Positions 28,471-39,066 of a stretch of DNA of 64,000 nucleotides are shown piece after piece. Source of the DNA: Sediminibacterium sp. (GTDB lineage Bacteria; Bacteroidota; Bacteroidia; Chitinophagales; Chitinophagaceae); assembly GCF_019264485.1 (NCBI RefSeq), contig NZ_JAHVAA010000008.1, positions 89,012-153,011 on the forward strand, read 5' to 3'. How positions within the stretch are numbered: the first letter of the stretch is position 1; every line of letters starts with the position of its first letter. The notes beneath the pieces were generated by a model, which was not told the origin of the DNA, did no database searches, and saw nothing but the letters and a program-made list of their open reading frames with translations. Both the position numbers and the translations under genes were made by a program.

Positions 28471-29079
28471 ATGACCCGTCATTACTTTAGTTATCTCGCA
28501 TTAGGCGATTCTTATACGATTGGGGAATCGGTTCCATTACATGAAGGGTTTCCCTATCAGGTGGTTCAACTCCTCCGCAAAAAAGGTATTCATTTCCATG
28601 CCCCCGAAGTAGTGGCCAAAACCGGCTGGACCAGTTTCGAACTTGCAGACCATATTCTTCATACCCAATTAAATGAGCAATACGATTTTGTGAGTTTACT
28701 GATTGGTGTGAATAACCAGTACAGGGGCTTACCCCTTACCGACTTTACAGATGAATTTGAATACCTTCTCAAAAAAGCCATTCATTTTGCAGGTAATAAA
28801 CCGGAAAGAGTAATCGTATTATCCATTCCCGATTGGGGTGTTACCCCTTTTGCAGCAGGCAAAGACAGTAAAGCCATCAGCGATGCCATTGATGCATTTA
28901 ATAAGGTATGCGAGGAAGCCACAAAAAAAATGGGTGGTATTTATATTGATATTACCTCGCAAACAAGACAGGCCAAAAATGATACGGGTTTACTGGCAAG
29001 TGATCAGTTACATTATTCCGCTAAATCACATGCAGTGTGGGCGGAGAAAGTTGCAGTTATCATTCAAAAGACTATTTAA
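28471..29079 (+). CDS. SGNH/GDSL hydrolase
   Basis: YLALGDSYTIGESV and SDQLHYSAKSH. Confidence 0.88.
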   Translation: MTRHYFSYLALGDSYTIGESVPLHEGFPYQVVQLLRKKGIHFHAPEVVAKTGWTSFELADHILHTQLNEQYDFVSLLIGVNNQYRGLPLTDFTDEFEYLLKKAIHFAGNKPERVIVLSIPDWGVTPFAAGKDSKAISDAIDAFNKVCEEATKKMGGIYIDITSQTRQAKNDTGLLASDQLHYSAKSHAVWAEKVAVIIQKTI

Positions 29080-29178
29080 AATTTGGAGATATGCTAATTT
29101 CGAAATTTGGAAATGAAAAAACCAATTGAAAAGCTGCTTACCCATCTCCAAATTAGCACATTTCCAAATTTCCAAATT
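29078..29178. repeat. family B inverted repeat
   Basis: aatttggagatatgctaatttcgaaatttggaaatg ... catctccaaattagcacatttccaaatttccaaatta. Confidence 0.82.
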
Positions 29179-30106
29179 ACAAAGCGTACTCCACCATTTT
29201 CCTATTCACACTCCCGTCTTTAAAAAACTCGAAGATTGCATAGGCAGGTGCAAAACCTTTGAAGGCACCACCCCACCAGCTACCACTTACGGCACCATTG
29301 CAGTAATAATGAATGCCTCGGTAATCTACCATATCCTGTAAATGAATATGTCCGCTTAAACAGCAGCGTATATTTTTATGGGAGCGAAAAAGTTCTGTGA
29401 GTTTAAAAGAATCGGTATGTAATAATGCCCTTGATATTTTTCTGTCACCATTATCTTCTGTTTTATCAAAGAAAAACCCTGACACATAAGATACAATAGG
29501 TATATGCGATGCAATACAGATATGCGTTTCAGCATCGGTGTTCTTTAATTCATTTTCGAGCCATTGCCATTGCTCTTCATCAATTTTAGCAATATAGCCG
29601 CCATTGTTTTCATGCGCACTGTCGAGCACGATAAATTTCCAGTTGTTTTTGGTGAAGCTGTAATAGCGACCGGGCATCTTGTGTTGCTGTACCACCCAGG
29701 TTTTGTTGTATAAGGGATCATTTTTTATTTCCGGTTCTGTCATCTGCCAGCCCCAGGCATCGTGGTTACCGATACAGTGATAGATAGGCAGTTTATTTTC
29801 TGCGTTTAATATTTTATTCCATAGATCCCACTGCTCCTGTACTTTAGCTTTGGTAGCTTTCATGGCATCCATAATGGCATCGCCACCATTGATGATAAAA
29901 TCTACGGAGGGTTTGAGTGCATTCACATGTTTAAATGCCTGCTGCATTCCTTTCTCAGGAATATCACCCGGTTTAATATGTACATCGGAGATAAATGCAG
30001 CACGAAAAGAGGGTTTTGCATTTGTTTCGGCAGCTGATGCCAGTGGCAGCGCCGCCACCGCCGCAGCAGACAATGAACCCTGCTGCAAAAATTTTCTTCT
30101 GTTCAT
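29177..30106 (-). CDS. calcineurin-like metallophosphoesterase (Tat-like leader)
   Basis: MNRRKFLQQGSLSAAAVAAL leader; FISDVHIKPGD, NGGDAIMD, GNHDAWG, SGHIHLQD. Confidence 0.9.
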   Translation of the reverse strand: MNRRKFLQQGSLSAAAVAALPLASAAETNAKPSFRAAFISDVHIKPGDIPEKGMQQAFKHVNALKPSVDFIINGGDAIMDAMKATKAKVQEQWDLWNKILNAENKLPIYHCIGNHDAWGWQMTEPEIKNDPLYNKTWVVQQHKMPGRYYSFTKNNWKFIVLDSAHENNGGYIAKIDEEQWQWLENELKNTDAETHICIASHIPIVSYVSGFFFDKTEDNGDRKISRALLHTDSFKLTELFRSHKNIRCCLSGHIHLQDMVDYRGIHYYCNGAVSGSWWGGAFKGFAPAYAIFEFFKDGSVNRKMVEYAL

Positions 30107-30135
30107 GGTTTGAATTGAATTACCAAATTACAAAA

Positions 30136-30227
30136 CCCTGCGTAAACTCTCTGTTCTCTCGTTCTCTGCGGTGAACTTATTCGAATATTCACCGCAGAGA
30201 ACAGGAGCTAACGGAGTTTTCGCAGAG
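30136..30227 (+). repeat. family A long hairpin, copy 4
   Basis: CTCTGCGGTGAACTTATTCGAATATTCACCGCAGAG core. Confidence 0.9.
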
Positions 30228-30285
30228 TCGTTTTGAAAAAGCAGGTTGTTATTTCTTGTGGATAATCATGAAAATCTGTGTTCAA

Positions 30286-31101
30286 TTATCTTTTAAGATG
30301 AAAGGTCATTTCGGTTTGGTAATCCTTTGCTGCTTTTTGCGCCGCTTCTGCAAAATCTTCTCCGTTGCTGGCGAAGATGATGGCACGGCTGGCATTGACG
30401 AGAAGGCCCGCATCTTTATTCAGTCCATATTTAGATACTTCTTCCAGACTACCCCCCTGTGCACCCACACCGGGTACCAGTAAAAAATGATCGGGGATGA
30501 TGCCACGGATGTAAGCCAGATCGCTGGCCCTTGTGGCACCTACCACAAACATCAGGTTATCGGGTGTTCCCCATTTACAGGTGGTTTCAAGCACCTGTTC
30601 ATATAATTGTTTACCGTTTTGTTCTGAAAGCGTCAAACGCTGAAAATTAAAACTGCCGGCATTGGAAGTAAGTCCGAGTACAATGGTCCATTTATCCCTG
30701 TATTCCAGAAAAGGGCGAACACTGTCTTCCCCCATATAAGGTGCAACAGTTACTGCATCGAACGGCAATACTTCAAAAAAGGTTTTGGCATATTGCGCAG
30801 ATGTATTGCCAATATCGCCACGTTTGGCATCGGCAATGGTAAAATGCGTATCGGGAATATACGCCAATGTTTCGGCCATGATTTCCCAGCCTTTTAACCC
30901 CTGCGATTCATAAAAAGCTGTATTTATTTTATAGGAAACACAATGGTCTTTGGTTGCATCAATAATGGCTTTATTAAAAGTAATAACTCCATCTGGCCGG
31001 CCCTTGAGGTGATCCGGTAATTTTTCTACATCCGTATCCAATCCAACACAGAGATAGGATCCTTTTAATTTTATCTGTTCAACGAGTTGCTGGCGGGTCA
31101 T
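30286..31101 (-). CDS. pyrF: orotidine-5'-phosphate decarboxylase
   Basis: FTIADAKRGDIGNTSAQYAKTFF, LLVPGVGAQGG. Confidence 0.95.
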   Translation of the reverse strand: MTRQQLVEQIKLKGSYLCVGLDTDVEKLPDHLKGRPDGVITFNKAIIDATKDHCVSYKINTAFYESQGLKGWEIMAETLAYIPDTHFTIADAKRGDIGNTSAQYAKTFFEVLPFDAVTVAPYMGEDSVRPFLEYRDKWTIVLGLTSNAGSFNFQRLTLSEQNGKQLYEQVLETTCKWGTPDNLMFVVGATRASDLAYIRGIIPDHFLLVPGVGAQGGSLEEVSKYGLNKDAGLLVNASRAIIFASNGEDFAEAAQKAAKDYQTEMTFHLKR

Positions 31102-31110
31102 GCAGCAAAA

Positions 31111-31225
31111 GTAAGAAAACAGAGGAACAGAGAAACAGAGGAATGTCGAATATCCACTTTTGGCCTCTTACCTGGCCATTCAATGTTTCTCTGTTCCTCT
31201 GTTCTTCTGTTTTCCTCCTACCTTT
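31111..31225. repeat. inverted repeat spanning divergent pyrF/kynA promoter region
   Basis: gtaagaaaacagaggaacagagaaacagaggaatgtcgaat ... attcaatgtttctctgttcctctgttcttctgttttcctcctac. Confidence 0.8.
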
Positions 31226-31232
31226 ACTTTCT

Positions 31233-32312
31233 ATGGAAAAACAACCTATGTATTACGGTACTTATCTCGGACTGGATAAGGTGTTGAATGCACAGCATCC
31301 TGTAAGTTTCGAACCGGGTAATGAACCGGCGCATGATGAAATGTTATTCATTATAATTCATCAGGCTTATGAATTATGGTTTAAGCAGATTTTATTTGAA
31401 CTCGATTATATCACCGGTGTTTTCAGTCAGGAAAAAATCAATGATAATTCGGAAGACATGAACCTGGTGCGTCACAGACTGCACAGGATCATTCATATTC
31501 TGCAGCTACTTAATAAACAGGTGGAAGTGCTGGATACGATGACACCGCTCGACTTCCTCGAGTTCCGAAACCTGCTTACTCCTTCTTCGGGTTTCCAGAG
31601 TAAACAGTTCAGGTTACTGGAAGCCCGGCTCGGACTGGAACTGGATCATCGTCACCAGAAAGATTATTATAAAAGAACCAATGAAGGTGGTTTTACACAG
31701 GAGGATTATAAACATATTACTTCCATTGAGGAGGGGCATAACCTGCTGGAACTGGTAAACAAATGGCTGGAGCGTATCCCTTTTTTCAGGGAAGATTTCT
31801 GGAAAGACTATAAGGGTACTGCTTCCGGCAAACACCACCCTTTCTGGAACGATTACCGCGCTATTTATGAAGCAGGACTGACAGAAAGAGAGAAGAATAA
31901 AATCCATGATTTTGACCTTGTATTCTTTGAAGAAAAACCAGCCCATTATTCGGAGGAACAGACCGCAGCCTTAAAAACCATGTTCTCCCCAACTGCATTG
32001 CGTTCGGCACTATTTATTATGTTATACCGTGATTTTCCATTGTTCCAGACTTCTTATCAGGTATTGGATGCACTGATAGAAATTGATCACCTCATGAGTA
32101 GCTGGCGTCATAAACACCTCGTAATGGTTCGCCGGATGATTGGCATGCGTGTGGGAACTGGTAATACCTCAGGGGCCGGTTACCTGGAAGGTGCCATGAG
32201 TAAACATTTTGTGTATAGGGATATTTCAGGACTGTCTACCTACCTGATTGAAAGAAGAAAATTACCCGCATTACCGGATTCTTTGATTCGGAATTTGGGG
32301 TTTCAACTTTAG
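31233..32312 (+). CDS. kynA: tryptophan 2,3-dioxygenase family protein
   Basis: HDEMLFIIIHQAYELWFKQILFELD, GTGNTSGAGYLEGAM. Confidence 0.93.
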   Translation: MEKQPMYYGTYLGLDKVLNAQHPVSFEPGNEPAHDEMLFIIIHQAYELWFKQILFELDYITGVFSQEKINDNSEDMNLVRHRLHRIIHILQLLNKQVEVLDTMTPLDFLEFRNLLTPSSGFQSKQFRLLEARLGLELDHRHQKDYYKRTNEGGFTQEDYKHITSIEEGHNLLELVNKWLERIPFFREDFWKDYKGTASGKHHPFWNDYRAIYEAGLTEREKNKIHDFDLVFFEEKPAHYSEEQTAALKTMFSPTALRSALFIMLYRDFPLFQTSYQVLDALIEIDHLMSSWRHKHLVMVRRMIGMRVGTGNTSGAGYLEGAMSKHFVYRDISGLSTYLIERRKLPALPDSLIRNLGFQL

Positions 32313-32412
32313 GTAATTGGGAAATGTGGAAATGTGCTAATCTGGAAATAGGAAGAACAAAGGAAATGCTGGTTTTCATTTCCAAATTTCCAAATTAGTA
32401 CATTTCCAAATT
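32313..32412. repeat. family B inverted repeat
   Basis: taattgggaaatgtggaaatgtgctaatctggaaa ... tttccaaatttccaaattagtacatttccaaatta. Confidence 0.8.
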
Positions 32413-32467
32413 ATTCTTCCAAAATCCCCTAATTTAGTAATCCCCCTACCCGCTTTTATAGCGGATC

Positions 32468-32475
32468 TATATTTG
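32468..32475 (+). promoter_or_regulatory. -7 box (TATATTTG) for M16 peptidase
   Basis: TATATTTG, 30 nt upstream of ATG. Confidence 0.55.
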
Positions 32476-32504
32476 CACTGAATCGTTCATCTTAAAAACC
32501 TTGC

Positions 32505-35309
32505 ATGATGTTGCGCATCAAACAGACTTTGCTTTTATTGCTTGTGGTTGTTTTTGTACAGGCACAAAGCGGATTGGATCAAAAACTGGGTATTGATCCC
32601 AAAGTAAAAATTGGTAAGCTGAGTAATGGCCTTACCTATTATCTCAGGAAAAATGTAGAGCCTAAAAACAGGGCTGAGTTGAGATTGGTAGTGAATGCCG
32701 GCTCCATTCTTGAGTCGGATCAGCAATTGGGTCTGGCCCACTTTGTGGAGCATATGGCTTTCAACGGCACCAAAAACTTCAAAAAACAGGAACTGGTTGA
32801 CTTCCTCGAAAAAAGCGGTGTAAACTTTGGCGCCGACTTAAACGCTTATACCAGTTTCGACGAAACAGTTTATGAACTGCAGGTTCCTACCGATAGTATG
32901 CAGGTGTTTAAAAAAGCCATGCAGATACTGGAAGACTGGGCCCACCAGGTAAGTTTTGAACCTGTTGAAATTGATAAGGAAAGAGGAGTGATTGTAGAAG
33001 AATGGAGGCTGGGTCGTGGCGCCGATGCACGTATGCGTGATAAATATTTTCCGGTAATCCTAAAAGGTTCTCAGTATGCCAAACGTCTCCCGATTGGCAC
33101 CAAACAAAGCATCGAAAAATCGCCTTACAGCCAACTGACAAAATTTTATAAAGACTGGTACCGTCCAGATTTACAGGCGGTGATTGTAGTGGGCGATATA
33201 GATATTGCTGAAACTGAACAAATGATTCGTGATCATTTCGGCAAAATTCCTGCGGCTAAAACACCACGTCCGAGAACAAAATTTGGGGTACCTGCTTTTC
33301 CGGAAACACGTACTTCCATCCTCACCGATCCGGAACAGCCTTATAATGTGGTGCAGGTGTATTATCTGAGACCCGAAATTCCTCAATCCAAAACAGAAAA
33401 AGAATACAGGGCCAGTATTGTACGTGGACTCTTTAACCAGATGATGAGCAGCCGATTGGAAGAGATTGCACAGAAACCTGAAGCTCCTTTCCTGTTCGGC
33501 AGCAGCAGTTATGGTTCTTTTATTGGTGATAAAGATGCATTCAGTCTGATTGCCGTAGCTAAAACAGCAAAGGAAATTTCTGCTTCTGTTCAAACATTAC
33601 TGAAAGAAAATGAGCGGGTAAAACAATTTGGCTTTGTACAGAGTGAACTGGACCGTGCGGTGAAATCTACCCTGTCGCGGCTGGAGAATATGTACAATGA
33701 AAGAGATAAAACCAAATCGGTAGAACTCTTGCAGGAATATGTTAGGAATTACCTGAAGGGAGAAACCATTCCCGGTATTGAAAAAGAGTTTGAAATGCAC
33801 CAGAAATACCTGCCTACGATTAAGCTGGCAGAAGTGAATGCTTTGATTAAAGAATGGATCAGTACGCAAAACAGATCGGTGGTAATTACCGCACCCGAAA
33901 AAGAAAAAGCAGATATGCTCAGTTCAGCACAAGTAACTGCTTTGCTGAATAAACCCATTGGTAAATTGCAGCCATATGAAGATAAAGTGATGGCTGGTGC
34001 CATTCTTCCTGTACAGCCGGTTGCAGGTAAAGTGGTAAGTGAGAAACAATATCCCGCTATTGGAACTACTGAATGGACCTTATCGAACGGCGCCAGGGTA
34101 ATTCTGAAACCTACTACTTTTAAAAATGATGATGTTCAGTTTTCTGCCATCAGCTGGGGCGGTTCATCGCTGTATGATGACAAGGATTTTGTAAATGCTT
34201 CTACTGCTTCTACCGTAGCCCTGTTTGGTGGCATCGGCGATCTGGATATACAAAGCCTCCAAAAAGAAATGGCCGGCAAAAACTGTTATGTATCGCCCTC
34301 TGTTGCCAATTACCTGCAGGGGTTGAATGGCAGCAGTACTACCAGGGATCTGGAAACTGCTTTACAGTTATTACATGGCTATTTCGTGGCACCACGAAAA
34401 GATGCCAATATGTTTGAAGTATTAAAACAGCAGATGCAGGTGCAAATGGCTAATAAGGACAAGGATCCAGCTTCTGTTTTTGGTGACTCTGTAAACTATA
34501 TCATGGGTAATTATCATCCCCGCAGAAAACCTTTCTCTACAGAAACCATCAGCCAGCTTCAACTCGATCGTGCTTTTGATATTTATAAAGAACGTTTCAG
34601 CAATGGTGGTCAGTTTGTTTTCACCTTCGTGGGTAATTTCAACCTCGATACTATGAAACTGTTGGCAGAGAAATACATTGCTTCTTTACCCGCTTCCGAT
34701 AAAAAAGAATCATGGAAAGATGTGGGTATCCGTTATCCAAAAGGGGTCGTTAATAAAACATTCAGAAAAGGTAAGGAAGCCAAAGCCAATGTACGCTTGT
34801 TCTTTACCGGTGAGGTAAATGAAATCAAGGACCTCGATGAAGTACAGTTGGGTCAGCTTACCAAAGCACTCTCTATTAAACTGAGAGAAGTATTGCGTGA
34901 AGATGCGGGTGGTGTATATGGTGTAGGAGTAAGCGGTGGATTCAGCCATGAGCCGGTAAAAAGTTACAGCATCAGCATTCAGTTTGGCTGTGCACCGGAG
35001 AATGTAAACAAACTGGTGGACCTGGTAATGGAAGAAATAAAAAATACAAAAGCCAATGGTGTACCTGCAGTAAATATTGAAAAAGTAATGGCCGAGCAGA
35101 CCAGAAGTCTGGAGAATGATGTGAAAGAAAACAATTACTGGAGGTTCAGACTGGAGCAGCATTTCTTCCGTGGCACCGATCCGAATGAAATACTCAAAGC
35201 GGCAGATAAGATAAAACTGATTACCGTAGATAAAACCAAAGAACTGGCAAATCGGGTATTCAATGAAAGCAACATGGTAAAACTTATCATGTTGCCCGAA
35301 CAGCAATAA
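32505..35309 (+). CDS. M16 family metallopeptidase
   Basis: HFVEHMAFNGTKNF inverse zinc motif, two M16 halves. Confidence 0.95.
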   Translation: MMLRIKQTLLLLLVVVFVQAQSGLDQKLGIDPKVKIGKLSNGLTYYLRKNVEPKNRAELRLVVNAGSILESDQQLGLAHFVEHMAFNGTKNFKKQELVDFLEKSGVNFGADLNAYTSFDETVYELQVPTDSMQVFKKAMQILEDWAHQVSFEPVEIDKERGVIVEEWRLGRGADARMRDKYFPVILKGSQYAKRLPIGTKQSIEKSPYSQLTKFYKDWYRPDLQAVIVVGDIDIAETEQMIRDHFGKIPAAKTPRPRTKFGVPAFPETRTSILTDPEQPYNVVQVYYLRPEIPQSKTEKEYRASIVRGLFNQMMSSRLEEIAQKPEAPFLFGSSSYGSFIGDKDAFSLIAVAKTAKEISASVQTLLKENERVKQFGFVQSELDRAVKSTLSRLENMYNERDKTKSVELLQEYVRNYLKGETIPGIEKEFEMHQKYLPTIKLAEVNALIKEWISTQNRSVVITAPEKEKADMLSSAQVTALLNKPIGKLQPYEDKVMAGAILPVQPVAGKVVSEKQYPAIGTTEWTLSNGARVILKPTTFKNDDVQFSAISWGGSSLYDDKDFVNASTASTVALFGGIGDLDIQSLQKEMAGKNCYVSPSVANYLQGLNGSSTTRDLETALQLLHGYFVAPRKDANMFEVLKQQMQVQMANKDKDPASVFGDSVNYIMGNYHPRRKPFSTETISQLQLDRAFDIYKERFSNGGQFVFTFVGNFNLDTMKLLAEKYIASLPASDKKESWKDVGIRYPKGVVNKTFRKGKEAKANVRLFFTGEVNEIKDLDEVQLGQLTKALSIKLREVLREDAGGVYGVGVSGGFSHEPVKSYSISIQFGCAPENVNKLVDLVMEEIKNTKANGVPAVNIEKVMAEQTRSLENDVKENNYWRFRLEQHFFRGTDPNEILKAADKIKLITVDKTKELANRVFNESNMVKLIMLPEQQ

Positions 35310-35310
35310 C

Positions 35311-35400
35311 CCATCTCTGCGTTCATCTTTGCGTTCTCATGTTCTCTGCGGTGAATTTACTCGACTATTCACCACAGAGAACTAGGGAGCGCAGAGATGG
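35311..35400 (+). repeat. family A long hairpin, copy 5
   Basis: CTCTGCGGTGAATTTACTCGACTATTCACCACAGAG core. Confidence 0.9.
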
Positions 35401-35413
35401 CCTCAGATTTTTT

Positions 35414-36289
35414 TTATTGACGGGTTTTCTCCATAGGCAGTTCAGGTAAGCGGCTCCACTCCTGTAAAGATCCGTCATATATTTTCATAGGGTAACCGAG
35501 TATCCTGCCTGCTATATACACTACACTCGCTGTTTGCCCGATAAAACAATAGCCAATCATTTCTTTTTGCTTATCGCTATTCACCGCATTGAAATAATTG
35601 CTTAACTGTTCAACAGGTTTGAATTTAGTGGTACTGTCGATCAGGTCTGGAAAAGGCAGGTTAAATGCACCGGTGATATGTCCGTCGCGGGGATTGCCCG
35701 TTACATCACCATCATAAAATCTTTTCAGTCTGGCATCCACCACCATTTTATTGTTGGCTCCGAGTGCCTGTTGTACATATTTTTTATCTACCAGCAATTG
35801 TCTGTAAGCAGGTTCAATATTTCCTTTTGCTACGGCCGGTGATGGGCCGCTGGCAACAGGCATTCCGGCTTTTTTCCACTCTTCCAGTCCACCATCGAGT
35901 AAACTTACTTTACCGTACAAGCCGAGGTGTTCCAGTGTAAGAAACATTCGTGCAGTAACTGTCAGATCAGTTTTGGTGAAAGCCAGAACAATATGTGAGT
36001 TTTGGTTGATGCCCATGGACTGTAATATTCTCCTTGCGGCAGCCAGATCGGGTGCATTGAAATTACCTTCCGGTGAATGGGCACCCAGCCAATCGGGCCA
36101 TAGAAAATGGGCGCCGGGAATATGTTCTTTTTCAAAATCGAGACGCAGGAAATTTGATTGCAGGATAACGAGGTCTTTGTCTTCTTTGTGTTGATCTAAC
36201 CAGGCCGGCGTAACCAATACCGGGTTCGCTTGTGACATGCTATCTGTAGATAACATAACACACATAACTAGCAGCAGCAGGTAGCGCAT
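35414..36289 (-). CDS. sulfurtransferase (tandem rhodanese domains)
   Basis: VVDARLKRFYDGDVTGNPRDGHITGAFNLPF; active-site-like YCFIGQTAS. Confidence 0.87.
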   Translation of the reverse strand: MRYLLLLVMCVMLSTDSMSQANPVLVTPAWLDQHKEDKDLVILQSNFLRLDFEKEHIPGAHFLWPDWLGAHSPEGNFNAPDLAAARRILQSMGINQNSHIVLAFTKTDLTVTARMFLTLEHLGLYGKVSLLDGGLEEWKKAGMPVASGPSPAVAKGNIEPAYRQLLVDKKYVQQALGANNKMVVDARLKRFYDGDVTGNPRDGHITGAFNLPFPDLIDSTTKFKPVEQLSNYFNAVNSDKQKEMIGYCFIGQTASVVYIAGRILGYPMKIYDGSLQEWSRLPELPMEKTRQ

Positions 36290-36424
36290 AAGTGGGTGTT
36301 TTAATAATTTAAACTACGGAACTGTGTTGAGCTGTGGCTGTTAAAAATGTTGAAAGGTGCTTTTCAACTCATCCTGCGTTTTTTCGCAGTTGTAAAAATC
36401 AAATAGGTTTAATATTTTTATTAT

Positions 36425-37174
36425 ATGAAATCAATATCTCTTCAATGCCTGGTTATCAGCTTTCTTCTGTGCATGAGCAGCGCTGCTCAAACTTATCAGG
36501 ACAACAGGATAAAAGCCATACAGGCCATCAATATATGGCCCATTTCATTTAATGGCGATACAAATGATACGCTGGTTTATTTTTTTAAAAACGATCTTGT
36601 TTTACTAAGAACTTCATACACTTCCCAACATATGTTCTTTAATGGTGATCAGGAAGATGAGGACAGCTCCATCATCAGCAAACATTATCGTTATTTTCTC
36701 TACAAAAAAGGGGACACAACGGGTAAATGGTTTGAGGACTACCAGTTTTCCCCCAATAAATTTAATGAAACAGCAATAGTAGACTCAGTATTACAACGTC
36801 GACAGGGATATTTTACAATACCACTGGCAACTTTGCTTGCGCAGGACAGCATGACCTTAATCAGTAGTCGTACTGAGGGGCAGGATATTGAGAGAACCTA
36901 TATTTTCAATAAACACATTCATACCAAAGGGCCAGATACGCTGATCCTGGGATTTAGCCCCAAATTTAAGCAGTCCGATTTCCTGTTTTACAATTATAAA
37001 CCTATAGAAGATCATCAAGGGCTTTATAGTGTAAGGATGATTGTTCAATGCGATGAAGCCATTCAAAAAAATATGCCTGAGTTTGCGTTAATTAAAATTC
37101 ATCATTACCTAAGTGAAGTGGCCCCGGCGACTATTGCAGAAGCAGAGAAGTATTTTTCACTTTTTAAACATTAA
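36425..37174 (+). CDS. hypothetical secreted protein
   Basis: signal peptide-like N terminus, no recognised family. Confidence 0.55.
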   Translation: MKSISLQCLVISFLLCMSSAAQTYQDNRIKAIQAINIWPISFNGDTNDTLVYFFKNDLVLLRTSYTSQHMFFNGDQEDEDSSIISKHYRYFLYKKGDTTGKWFEDYQFSPNKFNETAIVDSVLQRRQGYFTIPLATLLAQDSMTLISSRTEGQDIERTYIFNKHIHTKGPDTLILGFSPKFKQSDFLFYNYKPIEDHQGLYSVRMIVQCDEAIQKNMPEFALIKIHHYLSEVAPATIAEAEKYFSLFKH

Positions 37175-37340
37175 ACTGCTTTTCAACTCACCCCCAAGCC
37201 TCTCTGCTTTGCAAAGAGGGAGAAGCGGTTTAAATTGCAAAACCTCTTTGACCATTCACCCAGTTCCCTCCACTTCCTGATTTCTTGTTCCTTGTTCCTT
37301 ATTCCATATTTCCTACCTTGCATCCTCAAAATCAAGAAAC

Positions 37341-38972
37341 ATGAGCTTTGGTACTTTCTCCTATCCTATTCCGGCCAATGAGCCCGTTAATAGTTATGCA
37401 CCCGGCACACCGGAAAAAGCAGCATTGAAAAAAGCAATCGCTGATCTGAAAAAGAAGGAAATTGATATCCCGATGTATATCGGTGGTAAAGCAGTGAAAA
37501 CGGGTAATAAAGTGGCCATTCATCCTCCACATGAGATTAAGCATACCCTCGGCTATTTTCATGCCGGTGAAGAAAAACATGTGAACCAGGCCATCGACGC
37601 CGCTTTAAAAGCCAAAGAAGCCTGGGCTGCCATGAGCTGGGAGAACAGGGCGCATATTTTTCTGAAAGCTGCCGATCTGCTGGCCACCAAGTATCGCTAT
37701 ACCATGAATGCCAGTACCATGCTCGGACAAAGCAAGAATGCTTACCAGTCTGAGATCGACAGCACCTGCGAACTAATTGACTTCTTACGTTTCAATGTAC
37801 ATTTCTTAAGTGAGATCTATAAGCAACAGCCTATTTCTGCCCCCGGCATGCACAACCGTATGGAATGGAGAGCACTGGAAGGTTTTGTACTTGCGGTAAC
37901 ACCATTCAATTTTACAGCGATCGGTGGTAACCTGCCTACTTCTGCTGCCATGTGTGGTAATGTGGTGGTTTGGAAGCCAGCCAATACACAGATATATTCT
38001 GCTCAATTGTTTATGCGCATCCTGAAAGAAGCTGGTTTGCCTGATGGCGTGATTAATCTTATTTATGTGGACGGGCCTACCATCGGTAAAGTATGTTTCA
38101 ATCACCACGAATTTGCAGGCGTTCACTTCACCGGTTCTACAGGTGTTTTCAACAATATGTGGAAAGTGATTGGTGAGAATATTGCGAAGTACCGTTCTTA
38201 TCCGCGTATCGTTGGCGAAACAGGTGGTAAGGATTTTGTGATTGCACATCCCAGTGCTAATGTTGATGCCGTTGTAACAGCATTGGCCCGTGGTGCTTTT
38301 GAATACCAGGGACAAAAATGTTCAGCCGCTTCACGTGCTTACCTGCCCGATAATATTGCCGCAGAAGTAAAACAGAAACTGGTAGCTACACTGAAGACCA
38401 TGAAAATGGGTACGGTAGAAGATTTCACTAATTTTATCAATGCAGTTATTGATGAGAAAGCTTTTAACAGCATCACCAAATATATTGATGGTGCGAAAAA
38501 AGATAAAAAAGCAAAAATCATCGCAGGTGGTAACTATAGCAAAAAAGAAGGTTATTTTATTGAACCTACAGTTATTGAAACCAGTGATCCGAAATACAGA
38601 ACCATGTGTGAAGAAATTTTCGGACCGGTTCTTACCATCTACACGTATAAAGCCGGTGAATTTGAAAAAGCACTCGATCTGGTAAACAATACTTCATCTT
38701 ATGCCTTAACAGGTGCTGTGCTTTCACAAGACAGAGCAGCAGTAGAACTGGCTACCAACAAACTACGTAATGCGGCTGGTAATTTTTACATCAACGATAA
38801 ACCAACAGGTGCCGTTGTAGGACAGCAACCTTTTGGTGGTGCCCGTGCTTCCGGAACCAATGATAAGGCCGGCAGCATGCTCAACCTATTCCGCTGGTTA
38901 AGTGCCCGCACCATCAAAGAAACCTATAACCCTCCGGTGGATTATAAGTATCCGTTTTTGAATGAAGCGTAG
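37341..38972 (+). CDS. pruA: L-glutamate gamma-semialdehyde dehydrogenase
   Basis: 543 aa aldehyde dehydrogenase; GETGGKDF, EYQGQKCSAASRAY, GARASGTNDKAGS. Confidence 0.93.
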   Translation: MSFGTFSYPIPANEPVNSYAPGTPEKAALKKAIADLKKKEIDIPMYIGGKAVKTGNKVAIHPPHEIKHTLGYFHAGEEKHVNQAIDAALKAKEAWAAMSWENRAHIFLKAADLLATKYRYTMNASTMLGQSKNAYQSEIDSTCELIDFLRFNVHFLSEIYKQQPISAPGMHNRMEWRALEGFVLAVTPFNFTAIGGNLPTSAAMCGNVVVWKPANTQIYSAQLFMRILKEAGLPDGVINLIYVDGPTIGKVCFNHHEFAGVHFTGSTGVFNNMWKVIGENIAKYRSYPRIVGETGGKDFVIAHPSANVDAVVTALARGAFEYQGQKCSAASRAYLPDNIAAEVKQKLVATLKTMKMGTVEDFTNFINAVIDEKAFNSITKYIDGAKKDKKAKIIAGGNYSKKEGYFIEPTVIETSDPKYRTMCEEIFGPVLTIYTYKAGEFEKALDLVNNTSSYALTGAVLSQDRAAVELATNKLRNAAGNFYINDKPTGAVVGQQPFGGARASGTNDKAGSMLNLFRWLSARTIKETYNPPVDYKYPFLNEA

Positions 38973-38980
38973 GAGAATAA

Positions 38981-39066
38981 TAAATAATGAATGTTGAATA
39001 ATGAATATCGAAGGTTAGTAAAACCTTCTTCACTCATTCAACACTCATTATTCGATAGTCATTATT
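38981..39066. repeat. inverted repeat (ATTATTCAATATTC words, family H)
   Basis: aataatgaatgttgaataatgaatatcgaaggtt ... aaccttcttcactcattcaacactcattattcgatagtcattatt. Confidence 0.75.

Noticed and set aside
32535-35326. Antisense ORFs opposite the M16 peptidase (up to 198 aa)
   Set aside because: Low-complexity, F/I/Y-rich translations typical of antisense frames of a coding gene.
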